Shown: positions 40,855 to 48,722 of the stretch, one piece after another | Layout: each line of letters opens with the position of its first letter | Numbering within the stretch: the stretch's first letter is position 1 | NCBI RefSeq assembly: GCF_020639365.1 | Contig: NZ_JAINUL010000001.1 | Coordinates: 3,390,449-3,454,448 of the forward strand | Length of the DNA stretch: 64,000 nucleotides | Direction: 5' to 3' | Origin: Streptomyces flavotricini | Lineage (GTDB): Bacteria; Actinomycetota; Actinomycetes; Streptomycetales; Streptomycetaceae | Program-made: the position numbers and the translations under genes | The notes under the pieces: model-generated | Seen by the model: the letters and a program-made list of their open reading frames with translations, nothing else | The model's database searches: none | Told to the model about the DNA's origin: nothing

Positions 40855-41865
40855 TCAGCAGACCTCTTCGAGATCCCGCCATTCACGGGTGTCCGGGCTG
40901 TCCGCGACCCAGCCGTCGAGCAGGCCGCGCACCAGGCCGGCCGGCGCCGCGATCCCGCATTCGCGTTCCGGCACCCAGAGCGGGCCGGAACCGTTCGTAC
41001 GGTGGCCCAGCGGACCGGGATGCCCCGGTTCGCTGTGGTCGTGCGGGTCCAGGTGTTCCCCGTCGCCCTCGCCGCTCGGCATCACGCTCTCCGAGCAGGT
41101 CCGGCACAGCAGCCGCACCGAGGACGACCAGTCCTCGGCGGCGAAGCCCGCGTCCGAGGCCAGCTGTTCCAGCGCGTCGCGGTCCTCCTCGGTGGCCGCC
41201 TCCAGCAGCACCACCCAGGTCGGCACCGGCGAGGGGGCCCACAGCTCGATCTCGTCGAAGACCGGGTAGGAGGGGCCGGCCGCGGTGACCCGCTCGCCGT
41301 GCGGGACCCCGTCGTGCAGGACGACCTCGCCCCAGCGCCGCCCCGAGGAGGGCAGCGGGATCGACAGGACCTCCATGCGGGCCGGGTCCAGCCGACGGCC
41401 CCAGACCACCTCGGCCTCCCCCTCCGGGGACAGCCGTACGGCGGCGCTGCCGAGCTCCATGCCGACCGGTTCGCCGCTGCCCTTCGCGGGGTGGGTGCCC
41501 GAGCCGTGCGGGTCCCCGGGGACCTTCAGCCCGTACGCCTGCCAGGCCCGGCGGGCCAGCGGCCAGTCCTGCAGCGCGGTCGCGGCGATCCCGACGTTCC
41601 ACCAGTCCGGGGCGCCGGTCTCGCGGTCCAGCAGGGCCACGGCGCGCAGCCCCGCGGCCCGGGCCTGCTCCCAGTCGTGCCGGAACTTGTGCAGCAGGGC
41701 GAGGTTGAACCAGGACTCGGACAGCCAGGGCTCCAGGTCCGCGGCTCTGGTCAGCAGCGCGCCCGCGTCCTCGTACCGCCCGTCGCCGATCAGCGTGAAC
41801 GCGCGGTCGGTGGCCTGCCGCCACGAAGCGGAGGGCCGATGCCGTACCTTCCCGAAGATCCTCAC
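40855..41865 (-). CDS. Tetratricopeptide-repeat protein
   Basis: 336 residues. TPR-like helices at about 18-110 (GRYEDAGALLTRAADLEPWLSE, FNLALLHKFRHDWEQARAAG, GIAATALQDWPLARRAWQAYG), then a beta-rich domain of unknown fold and a short tail with CRTCSE. No signal peptide. Likely a protein-protein scaffold; function unknown, though the pattern is well conserved in Streptomyces as far as I recall. GTG 41865 (RIFGKVRHRP) is preferred over an upstream in-frame start. Confidence 0.8.
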   Translation of the reverse strand: MRIFGKVRHRPSASWRQATDRAFTLIGDGRYEDAGALLTRAADLEPWLSESWFNLALLHKFRHDWEQARAAGLRAVALLDRETGAPDWWNVGIAATALQDWPLARRAWQAYGLKVPGDPHGSGTHPAKGSGEPVGMELGSAAVRLSPEGEAEVVWGRRLDPARMEVLSIPLPSSGRRWGEVVLHDGVPHGERVTAAGPSYPVFDEIELWAPSPVPTWVVLLEAATEEDRDALEQLASDAGFAAEDWSSSVRLLCRTCSESVMPSGEGDGEHLDPHDHSEPGHPGPLGHRTNGSGPLWVPERECGIAAPAGLVRGLLDGWVADSPDTREWRDLEEVC

Positions 41866-41970
41866 GATTCCCGCCTGCCGGTCCAACGGTGCAGCCTTGC
41901 GGACACCCTCACGGACACTCCTACTGGCATCCAACCATGCCCACTCGGACGGCCGCTCATTACCCATGGG

Positions 41971-43338
41971 TTACCCAGGTGGGACGGGAACAACTCTGTC
42001 ACGTCCGCCCCTGGCCAGAACCCTCGCGAGACATTCCACGACCTCCGGCTGGTAGTCGCGCCCGGTGCCCAGCCGCAGCTGCTCCAGGGCCGCGAGTGGG
42101 CCACCCGGGTGACGGGGACCGCCGAGCAGGTCCTCGTACGCGTTGACCGCCCGCACGATGCGCGCCAGGACGGGCTGCTCCCGGTACGGGTCCGCCTGGC
42201 GCTCCACGATGACGGCCACCTCGGCGGGCACCCCGGTCTGGCGGGCCACCTCCCCGCCGAGCGCCGCGATCCGGCGGGCCTCGGCGGCCGGCAGCCCTGC
42301 GGTGGCCCCGGCCCGGACCGGGTCGACGAGGGAGAGCTGGCCGATGTCGTGCATGAGGGCGGCGTACTCCAGCACCGTGAGCTCCCGCTCCGAGAGGCCC
42401 AGCTCCCGGCCGACGGCGCAGCTCAGGGCGGCGACCCGGCGGGAGTGACCCGGGCGGGTGTAGCCGGCGATCTCGGTGGCCCGGGCCAGGGAGGTGATGG
42501 TCTGGCGGTAGGTGGTGCGGATCGCGGTGATCCGGTGGAAGGACAGCTGGGTCAGCAGCAGGGGCGGGCAGAAGACGGGCAGGGCCCACAGGCCGGCGAC
42601 GGCCACTCCGAGGGCCATGACGACCCCGGTGGCGCAGATCGCCGAGCCGATGCCGAGCTGGGCGCGCAGCTCGTCGCGGAGCAGGGGCCCGTACGGCCAG
42701 CCCGTGCGGGCCCGGGCGAGGGCGGCGGCGAGCACGGCGTCGCACAGGGCGGTGAGGCCGAGCAGGAGGAGCAGGAAGAGGACGAGGTACGGCCCCTGCC
42801 CGATCCCGTCCTCCAGCCGGCCGGAGTTGTAGAGCGGCTGGAAGCAGACGGCGGCGAAGGCGACGGTGAGGACCCGCCGGGCCAGGTGGTCGGCGGCGGG
42901 GGCGCGGCCGCGGGCGATGTGCGGGACGATCCCGGCGAGGGCCGCGGCGACGACGACCGTGACGATCTGGAGCACCCCGTGGTGGGTGGGCTCGGCGGCG
43001 TCCGGGCCGAGCAGGGCGTACGCGAGGGCGCCGGCGGAGGCCAGGGGTGCGGGCTGGCGGTCGTCGGCGGCGCCCGGTGCGGCCGCGGCGGGGTCCCGGG
43101 TGCCCCAGGGGTCACGGGGGTCACCGGCGCGGGCGTCACGGGGGCCCCGCGCGTGCCGGGCGTCCCGGGTGTCACGGCGGGCGAGCTCACCGCAGGCGAT
43201 CAGGGCGCCGAAGGCCAGGGCGGTGCCCGGTTCGACGAGGCCGTTCCACAGGGTGTGCCCGAGCCCGGCCAGGGTGAGGAGCACGGCGGCCCCGCGCACT
43301 CCCCAGACGACCGCGGCCGGGGCGACGGCGCCCCTCAC
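41971..43338 (-). CDS. Membrane protein with degenerate HD-GYP-like domain
   Basis: 455 residues: membrane part with about eight hydrophobic segments (10-265), interrupted at 54-95 by a hydrophilic linker rich in Arg/Asp/Pro, then an HD domain (about 285-440). MHDIGQLSL (His330-Asp331) is kept, but the H-H-x3-D-G-x-G-Y-P signature of cyclic-di-GMP phosphodiesterases is lost (VIVERQADPYREQP in its place). It may be a catalytically weak partner of the intact HD-GYP protein encoded just upstream. GTG start overlaps that gene's stop by four bases. Confidence 0.8.
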   Translation of the reverse strand: MRGAVAPAAVVWGVRGAAVLLTLAGLGHTLWNGLVEPGTALAFGALIACGELARRDTRDARHARGPRDARAGDPRDPWGTRDPAAAAPGAADDRQPAPLASAGALAYALLGPDAAEPTHHGVLQIVTVVVAAALAGIVPHIARGRAPAADHLARRVLTVAFAAVCFQPLYNSGRLEDGIGQGPYLVLFLLLLLGLTALCDAVLAAALARARTGWPYGPLLRDELRAQLGIGSAICATGVVMALGVAVAGLWALPVFCPPLLLTQLSFHRITAIRTTYRQTITSLARATEIAGYTRPGHSRRVAALSCAVGRELGLSERELTVLEYAALMHDIGQLSLVDPVRAGATAGLPAAEARRIAALGGEVARQTGVPAEVAVIVERQADPYREQPVLARIVRAVNAYEDLLGGPRHPGGPLAALEQLRLGTGRDYQPEVVECLARVLARGGRDRVVPVPPG

Positions 43339-44828
43339 GTCCCGCCCCCGCCGTCCGGTTCCGGCCCCTTCGGCGGTTCCGCGGTCCGTACGCGCGTCCG
43401 GGCGCCCTGGGCCGGCAGCCCGGACAGCGCGGGCCCGCCGGGGTCCGGGGCCGCGGCGGCGGGCGCCGCCGCCCGGCCGGGGGCGGGACCGGCCGGGATC
43501 ACCTGGAGCTCGTCCTCGTCCGCCGTGACCACCGGATGCCAGCCGTCCCGGCCGATCGCCTCGACCAGCGCGCGCACCATCACCGGGTCGAAGTGGGCCC
43601 CTGCGCACCGCTCCAGCTCGGCCAGGGCCACCGGCACCGGCCGGGCCCGGCTGTACGAGCGGGTCGAGGTCATCGCGTCGAAGGCGTCGGCCACCGCCAC
43701 CACCCGGGCCGGCACCGGGATCTGCTCGCCGGTCAGCCCGTACGGGTATCCGGAGCCGTCGACCCGCTCGTGGTGGTGCAGGATCGCGGACCGCGCCTCG
43801 CCCAGGAAGCCGATGCCGCGGACCATCTCGTGCCCGTACTCGGGATGCAGCTCGATGATCCGCCGCTCCTGCGGGGTCAGCGGGCCGTCCTTGCGCAGCA
43901 GCCGGGTCGGGACGCCGAGCTTGCCGACGTCGTGCAGGATCCCGGCGATGCGGACGACTTCGAGCCGGTCCCCGTCCATGCCCAGCTCGCGGGCGATCAT
44001 CGCGGAGGCCTGGCCGACGCGCTCGCCGTGGCCGCGCGTATAGCGGTCCTTGAGCTCGACGGCCTGGACGAGGGCCCGGATCGTGGCCTGGTGGGCGGCC
44101 CGTTCCCGGTGGTACCGGGCGAAGACCCAGCAGGAGATGTACATCGGCAGCAGGACGAGCAGCGCGGCCGGGAGCCCGTACGGGCTGCGCCACAGGACGG
44201 CCATCATCAGACCGGCGAGGCCGTGCACGCAGTGCGGCGCCAGGGAGCGGCCGAGCGGTCCGCGCCAGGCCGTGCGCAGGGGCCGGCGTTCGGCGGCGGC
44301 CAGGACTCCCGCGTCGAGGCCGGTCAGTACGCAGCAGAAGGCGGCGGCCGCGGCCACCGCGGGCAGCAGGGCGTACGGGAAGTGCGGGAGCTCCGCGAAC
44401 GGGACGGGCGCGGAGCCGGGCGGAGCGGCGCCGCCCAGCAGCCCGAACGTCCACCCCGCGGCCCCGGCCGCGAGGGCCTGCTGCGCGGCGTGCCACACGC
44501 GCCGGACCCCGGCGGGCCTGCGGACCACCGCCTGCGCGAACCCTCCGGGCAGCGCGACGAGCGCGGCGGCGGCCGGCGGCAGCAGGAAGACGGCGGCGAG
44601 CAGCACGGGGAAGAACGAGCCGATGCCCTCGGGAACCCGCTTGCCCGGCAGCGGGCAGATCCTGACCAGTTCACAGCCGAGGTAGAGGACGGCGAGCAGT
44701 GCGACGGCGGGCCAGGGAGTGCGGGAATCGGCGAAGGCCGGGGCGGTACAGGCGAGGGCCGCGAGGACGGCGCAGAAGACGACGGCCCACACGGGGCAGG
44801 GCAGCCCCGCCGGCGGAAGTCCCCGCAT
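43335..44828 (-). CDS. Membrane HD-GYP phosphodiesterase
   Basis: 497 residues: membrane region with about seven hydrophobic segments (10-235), HD-GYP domain (250-420) and a Pro/Ala-rich tail. LHDVGKLGVP carries His299-Asp300 and HHHERVDGSGYP (351-362) is the complete GYP signature, so hydrolysis of cyclic di-GMP, or a similar cyclic dinucleotide, is expected. Cyclic di-GMP controls sporulation in Streptomyces through BldD. GAGGAGAG precedes ATG 44828. Coupled to the degenerate HD gene downstream. Confidence 0.88.
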   Translation of the reverse strand: MRGLPPAGLPCPVWAVVFCAVLAALACTAPAFADSRTPWPAVALLAVLYLGCELVRICPLPGKRVPEGIGSFFPVLLAAVFLLPPAAAALVALPGGFAQAVVRRPAGVRRVWHAAQQALAAGAAGWTFGLLGGAAPPGSAPVPFAELPHFPYALLPAVAAAAAFCCVLTGLDAGVLAAAERRPLRTAWRGPLGRSLAPHCVHGLAGLMMAVLWRSPYGLPAALLVLLPMYISCWVFARYHRERAAHQATIRALVQAVELKDRYTRGHGERVGQASAMIARELGMDGDRLEVVRIAGILHDVGKLGVPTRLLRKDGPLTPQERRIIELHPEYGHEMVRGIGFLGEARSAILHHHERVDGSGYPYGLTGEQIPVPARVVAVADAFDAMTSTRSYSRARPVPVALAELERCAGAHFDPVMVRALVEAIGRDGWHPVVTADEDELQVIPAGPAPGRAAAPAAAAPDPGGPALSGLPAQGARTRVRTAEPPKGPEPDGGGGT

Positions 44829-44877
44829 GACGCTCTCCTCCCCTGTGCCGTGCACACCGTTTGGGGAGAATAAGTGG

Positions 44878-44898
44878 GGCCCCCTCGCACAGGGGGCC
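44878..44898 (-). terminator. Terminator of the sigR-rsrA operon
   Basis: GGCCCCCT-CGCAC-AGGGGGCC, perfect 8-bp arms, 83 bp past the rsrA stop on the minus strand and before the HD-GYP start. Confidence 0.65.
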
Positions 44899-44980
44899 AC
44901 ATTTTCGTATTGCGCCGTACGGGCACCCCCGGATTAGCACCATCGAGTGAACGATTCGGCTTCCAGGGGTGGTTGTTCGA

Positions 44981-45283
44981 TCAGCCGGTGGCGGGGTCCG
45001 CGGTCACGTCGTGTTCGGGGACGGCCTGACCGGAACGGATCAGCTCGATCCGTCCCATGACCTTCGAGCGCAGGTCGGTCGGCACGTCGTCCGAACCGCA
45101 GCAGCGCTTCACCAGCTTCTTGACGGCCTGCTCGAGGCCGTACTTCTCCAGGCAGGGATTGCATTCGCCGAAGTGCGTCTCGAACTTCGTGCAATCGCTG
45201 TCCGGCATCTCGTGGTCCAGGAACTCGTACAGGTGGTCCAGGACCTCAGAGCAATCCGTCTCGTGCGGCTCTCCGCAGCTCAT
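44981..45283 (-). CDS. rsrA: RsrA, zinc redox-switch anti-sigma factor of sigma-R
   Basis: 100 residues. Binds sigma-R in the reduced state; disulfide stress oxidises its cysteines, expels zinc and frees the sigma factor. The ZAS motif HFGECNPC gives His37, Cys41 and Cys44, and Cys11 is the remaining partner; Cys3, Cys31, Cys61 and Cys62 are also at the positions of S. coelicolor RsrA. Start overlaps the sigR stop (ATGA), ensuring coupled synthesis. Confidence 0.96.
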   Translation of the reverse strand: MSCGEPHETDCSEVLDHLYEFLDHEMPDSDCTKFETHFGECNPCLEKYGLEQAVKKLVKRCCGSDDVPTDLRSKVMGRIELIRSGQAVPEHDVTADPATG

Positions 45284-46089
45284 GAGCCCGAGCCTTTCAG
45301 GTCGTTCGACTCTCCCGCGCCGGCGGGGACCAGCCCGCGCTCACGGGCGTAGTCCTCCAGCATTCCGCGGAGTTGACGGCGGCCACGGTGCAGTCGCGAC
45401 ATGACCGTACCGATGGGTGTACCCATGATGTCCGCGATCTCCTTGTACGCAAAGCCCTCTACGTCGGCAAGATAGACCGCGATGCGGAACTCCTCCGGAA
45501 TGGCCTGGAGCGCTTCCTTCACATCCGAATCGGGCAGGTGGTCGAGCGCCTGCGATTCGGCGGAACGAAGGCCCGTCGACATGTGCGACTCGGCGCGCGC
45601 CAGCTGCCAGTCCTCGATCTCCTCGGCCGCGCTGCGCTGCGGTTCACGCTGCTTCTTGCGGTAGGAGTTGATGAACGTGTTGGTCAGAATGCGGTAGAGC
45701 CACGCCTTGAGGTTGGTGCCCTCGCGGAACTGGTGGAAGGACGCGTATGCCTTCGCATACGTCTCCTGGACCAGGTCCTCGGCGTCGGCCGGATTGCGCG
45801 TCATGCGCAGCGCGGCCGAGTACATCTGGTCGAGGTAGCCGAGGGCGTCCCTCTCGAAGCGCGCGTTGCGCTCCGGGGTCGTCTCCTCCGCGTGGCCTTC
45901 GTCGGTCCCAGCGACAGGACCCACCTCCTCCGACTGCGTGACGGCTCCGAAAGCGGACCCGCTCGAATCGGAGAATAGTCGACCATCCCGGCCCTCCGCC
46001 GCCTGAAGCGGGCGGCGCTTGGGCGCGGGCAGGACCGTCCAGTCCAGGCCTGCCGCCTGCGGACGGTGCTGGCTGATGACCTGGGTCAT
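45280..46089 (-). CDS. sigR: Sigma-R, thiol-oxidative stress ECF sigma factor, with long form sigma-R'
   Basis: ECF sigma factor for thioredoxin, mycothiol and proteostasis genes. From ATG 46089 the protein has 269 residues; an internal GTG at 45924, with GGAGGAG directly before it, gives a 214-residue form. The difference is exactly 55 residues, the length of the unstable N-terminal extension of S. coelicolor sigma-R'. Region 2 (DAEDLVQETYAKAYASFHQF, NLKAWLYRILTNTFI) and region 4 (FAYKEIADIMGTPIGTVMSRL) are intact. The long form is read from the autoregulated promoter at 46137-46162. Confidence 0.96.
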   Translation of the reverse strand: MTQVISQHRPQAAGLDWTVLPAPKRRPLQAAEGRDGRLFSDSSGSAFGAVTQSEEVGPVAGTDEGHAEETTPERNARFERDALGYLDQMYSAALRMTRNPADAEDLVQETYAKAYASFHQFREGTNLKAWLYRILTNTFINSYRKKQREPQRSAAEEIEDWQLARAESHMSTGLRSAESQALDHLPDSDVKEALQAIPEEFRIAVYLADVEGFAYKEIADIMGTPIGTVMSRLHRGRRQLRGMLEDYARERGLVPAGAGESNDLKGSGS

Positions 46090-46136
46090 GCGCTCCCTCT
46101 CCTCCGACTGATCCCGTGCGTTCTGACATCCCGCAC

Positions 46137-46162
46137 AACAGAAGGGTCGGGCCGCGCATTCC
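46137..46162 (-). promoter_or_regulatory. Sigma-R-dependent promoter of sigR
   Basis: Read on the minus strand, GGAAT (46158-46162) and GTT (46137-46139) are separated by exactly 18 bases, the sigma-R consensus. Transcripts would begin near 46130 and carry the sigma-R' start at 46089 with its GGAGGAG site. This gives positive feedback during oxidation. Confidence 0.88.
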
Positions 46163-46235
46163 CCGCCGGGGCCCGTTCCCACGGCCTCTGTCAGGTGGGC
46201 GCCCACGGTGTGGTACGGATCACCCCGGGTCCGTC

Positions 46236-46931
46236 TCACTCCCCGGACCGCGCCCGTCTCGGGGAGAGCCCGGCGAGCCATGCGGCGACGGCCCCGGTGA
46301 TCACCGCGAGGGCCTCGTCCTGGGACAGGTCCGCCTTCTTCGGCACGGCGAAACCGTGATCGCCGAAGGGGACCTCCACCAGTTCGTACGGTGCCTGCGC
46401 GGTCGGCGGCGGGAACTCCGCGGGCCGCCCGAAGGGGTCCCGGCCGCCCTGGACCACCAGGGTGGGCAGCCCGGCCCCGGTGAGCTCACCGGCCCGGGAC
46501 TTCTCGGGCCGGCCCGGCGGGTGCAGCGGGATCGCCAGGGCCAGCACCCCGGCCGCCCCCAGCTCCGCGGCGGTACGGCAGGCCACCCGGGCCCCGGCGC
46601 TGCGGCCGCCCGCCACCACCGGCAGCCCGGGTGCGGCCAGCGCCGGCCACAGGCCCCGCCAGCCCTCGTCCAGCACCTTGGGCGCGGCGGCCACCTTCTT
46701 CCCTGCCACCCGCCACGGCTGCTCGACCAGCGCCACGGTGACCCCGTGGGCGGGCAGGGCGGCGGCCAGGGCCACGAGGTCGCGGGCCTCGATCCCGCCG
46801 CCGGCGCCGTGGCTCACGGCCAGCACGAGGCGTGCGGCCGTACCGGCGGGGACGGGGTGCCAGGTGATGCGGGCCTCGCCCGCGGGGGTGTCGACGCTCT
46901 CGGTGCGCGTGCGCGTGGTCATGGCGCCCAT
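46236..46931 (-). CDS. Alpha/beta hydrolase family protein (KANL3/Tex30-like)
   Basis: 231 residues of alpha/beta hydrolase fold: oxyanion strand LAVSHGAGGGIEA, nucleophile elbow AGGRSAGARVA (Ser in G-R-S-A-G), late Asp (VQGGRDPFG) and His (FGDHGF). The G-R-S-A-G elbow and small size resemble the KANL3/Tex30-like dienelactone-hydrolase-related group; substrate unknown. Two in-frame starts (46931 and 46922) are equally likely. Confidence 0.83.
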   Translation of the reverse strand: MGAMTTRTRTESVDTPAGEARITWHPVPAGTAARLVLAVSHGAGGGIEARDLVALAAALPAHGVTVALVEQPWRVAGKKVAAAPKVLDEGWRGLWPALAAPGLPVVAGGRSAGARVACRTAAELGAAGVLALAIPLHPPGRPEKSRAGELTGAGLPTLVVQGGRDPFGRPAEFPPPTAQAPYELVEVPFGDHGFAVPKKADLSQDEALAVITGAVAAWLAGLSPRRARSGE

Positions 46932-46968
46932 CCTGCCCGGGGCGTCCCTCCGGGGGCGGAAGCCCCGG

Positions 46969-47784
46969 CTAGAAGAGCGTGGCCTCCTCCGGCGCGGCCA
47001 GCTCCTGCAGCAGCTCGGGCCCGTTGTTGCGCACGTTGCTGACGGCGGTGGAGACCGGGTAGGCGCGCATCAGCCCGCCCGGCGGCGGCGCGAGCAGGGC
47101 CTGGAGTTCGTCGGTGTCGGTCCGGGCCGGGTCCAGCCAGGCGTCCCAGCGGTCCGGGGGCAGCATCAGCGGCATCCGGGGGTGGATCTCGGCGAGCGAG
47201 GCGGGCCCCTCCGCGGGGGCGACGCCCAGCGGCCCGGTCTCGGCCTCGGCCGTGATCACGGAGCAGGTGGCCCACCAGGCCTGCGGGTGGTCGCCGGGGA
47301 GGGTCGGGTCGCGCCAGAACTCGTACACGCCGGCCATGGCGAAGACGGAGCCGTCGGCGGGGAGCACGAAATAGGGCTGCTTGCGGGCCCGCTTCTTCTT
47401 GCCCTCGACCTCCAGCTGCCGCTCGTCGTGGGCGGTGACCCACTCGTAGTAGCCGTCGGCGGGGACGATGCAGCGGCGCTGCGCGAAGGGGCGGCGGAAG
47501 GAGGGCTTCTCCGCCACGGTCTCGGACCGGGCGTTGATCATCCGGGCGGCGCCCTCGGGGTTCTTGGCCCACGAGGGGACGAGCCCCCAGCGCACCGTGC
47601 GCAGCTGACGAACCGGACGCGGGTCCGGAGCGTCTTTCACGGGACGGTCGAGGACGACGTGGACCTCTTTCGTCGGCGCCACGTTCCAGTCGGGGGCCAG
47701 GGTCTCCTCGGGCTCCCACTTCTCGATGCCGAAGGCCTCCACCAGGTCCTCCGGCTTACGACTCGCTGCATACCGTCCGCACAT
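46969..47784 (-). CDS. SOS response-associated peptidase (SRAP/YedK, HMCES-like)
   Basis: 271 residues beginning MCGRYA, with Cys2 as catalytic and DNA-linking residue after Met removal; INARSET (Asn, Glu), DGYYEW and HPRMPLML (His) complete the SRAP active site. Family members form a covalent thiazolidine link to abasic sites in single-stranded DNA and protect them. Start fixed by the need for Cys at position 2. Divergent from the M50 gene. Confidence 0.94.
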   Translation of the reverse strand: MCGRYAASRKPEDLVEAFGIEKWEPEETLAPDWNVAPTKEVHVVLDRPVKDAPDPRPVRQLRTVRWGLVPSWAKNPEGAARMINARSETVAEKPSFRRPFAQRRCIVPADGYYEWVTAHDERQLEVEGKKKRARKQPYFVLPADGSVFAMAGVYEFWRDPTLPGDHPQAWWATCSVITAEAETGPLGVAPAEGPASLAEIHPRMPLMLPPDRWDAWLDPARTDTDELQALLAPPPGGLMRAYPVSTAVSNVRNNGPELLQELAAPEEATLF

Positions 47785-47837
47785 GGCTGCCAGACTGCCA
47801 TCCCACCCGCCCACCACCGCAAGGAGTCCGCCACTCC

Positions 47838-48563
47838 ATGAACAGCACCACGGACAGCTCCGCGACCGCCGGCCTGTGGGACCGGCTCACGGGCATACAG
47901 ACCCCGCCGGCCCTGTGGCTGGTGATCGTGACGGGCGTCGTCGCCCTGGTCGCCGTGGGGCCGCGCCCGCTGTGGCGGCTGTCACGCAACGCGGTGACCA
48001 TCGCCCACGAGGGCGGCCACGGGCTGCTGGCGCTGCTGACCGGCCGGAGGCTCGACGGGATCCGGCTGCACTCCGACACCAGCGGGGTCACCGTCAGCCG
48101 CGGCAAGCCGACCGGGCTCGGGATGATCCTGACCGCCGCGGCCGGGTACACGGCGCCCTCGCTGCTCGGGCTCGGCGGGGCCGCCCTGCTGTCGGCCCAC
48201 CGGATCACGCTGCTGCTGTGGGCGGCCACCGCCCTGCTGCTGGCGATGCTGGTGATGATCCGCAACGCGTACGGCGCCCTGACGGTGGTGCTGTCGGGCG
48301 CCGCGTTCGTGATGGTCTCCTGGCTGGCCCCGGCCGAGGTCCAGGCGGTCTTCGCGTACCTGGTGGTGTGGTTCCTGCTGCTCGGCGGGGTGCGGCCGGT
48401 CTTCGAGCTGGGGGCCAAGCGCCGGCACGGCGGGGCGCCGGATTCCGACGCCGACCAGCTGGGGCGGCTCACGCACGTCCACCCCGTGGCCTGGCTGCTC
48501 CTCTTCCACGCCGTCGCACTGTGCTCGCTGATCGGCGGCGGGCGCTGGCTCCTCGGCCTCTGA
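47838..48563 (+). CDS. M50 family (M50B-like) membrane metallopeptidase
   Basis: 241 residues with six hydrophobic segments. The zinc motif HEGGH lies in the second segment (TIAHEGGHGLLALL) as in intramembrane site-2 proteases of the M50B-like family; no PDZ domain is present. Substrate unknown; S2P enzymes often free membrane-held regulators. Starts 53 bp from the divergent SRAP gene. Confidence 0.83.
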   Translation: MNSTTDSSATAGLWDRLTGIQTPPALWLVIVTGVVALVAVGPRPLWRLSRNAVTIAHEGGHGLLALLTGRRLDGIRLHSDTSGVTVSRGKPTGLGMILTAAAGYTAPSLLGLGGAALLSAHRITLLLWAATALLLAMLVMIRNAYGALTVVLSGAAFVMVSWLAPAEVQAVFAYLVVWFLLLGGVRPVFELGAKRRHGGAPDSDADQLGRLTHVHPVAWLLLFHAVALCSLIGGGRWLLGL

Positions 48564-48565
48564 GC

Positions 48566-48668
48566 CGTCCGTCCGACGTCCGGGTCCGACGTCCGAGCCC
48601 GACGTCCGGTGTCCGGCGGCCGGCGGCCGCGTCAGGCGTCCGTGCCCGAACTCCGCGTCCAACCTCCG
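48566..48668. repeat. Short degenerate GTCCGACGTCCG repeats
   Basis: TCCGACGTCCG or near variants recur at least three times between 48571 and 48615, then looser TCCGxG units to about 48668. They lie between the M50 gene and aroA; no coding frame or clear secondary structure explains them. Confidence 0.5.
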
Positions 48669-48722
48669 AGACCAGCGTGCGATCAAGATCTGGGCCCGGG
48701 ACGAGCCACTAAAGTGGGGGCC

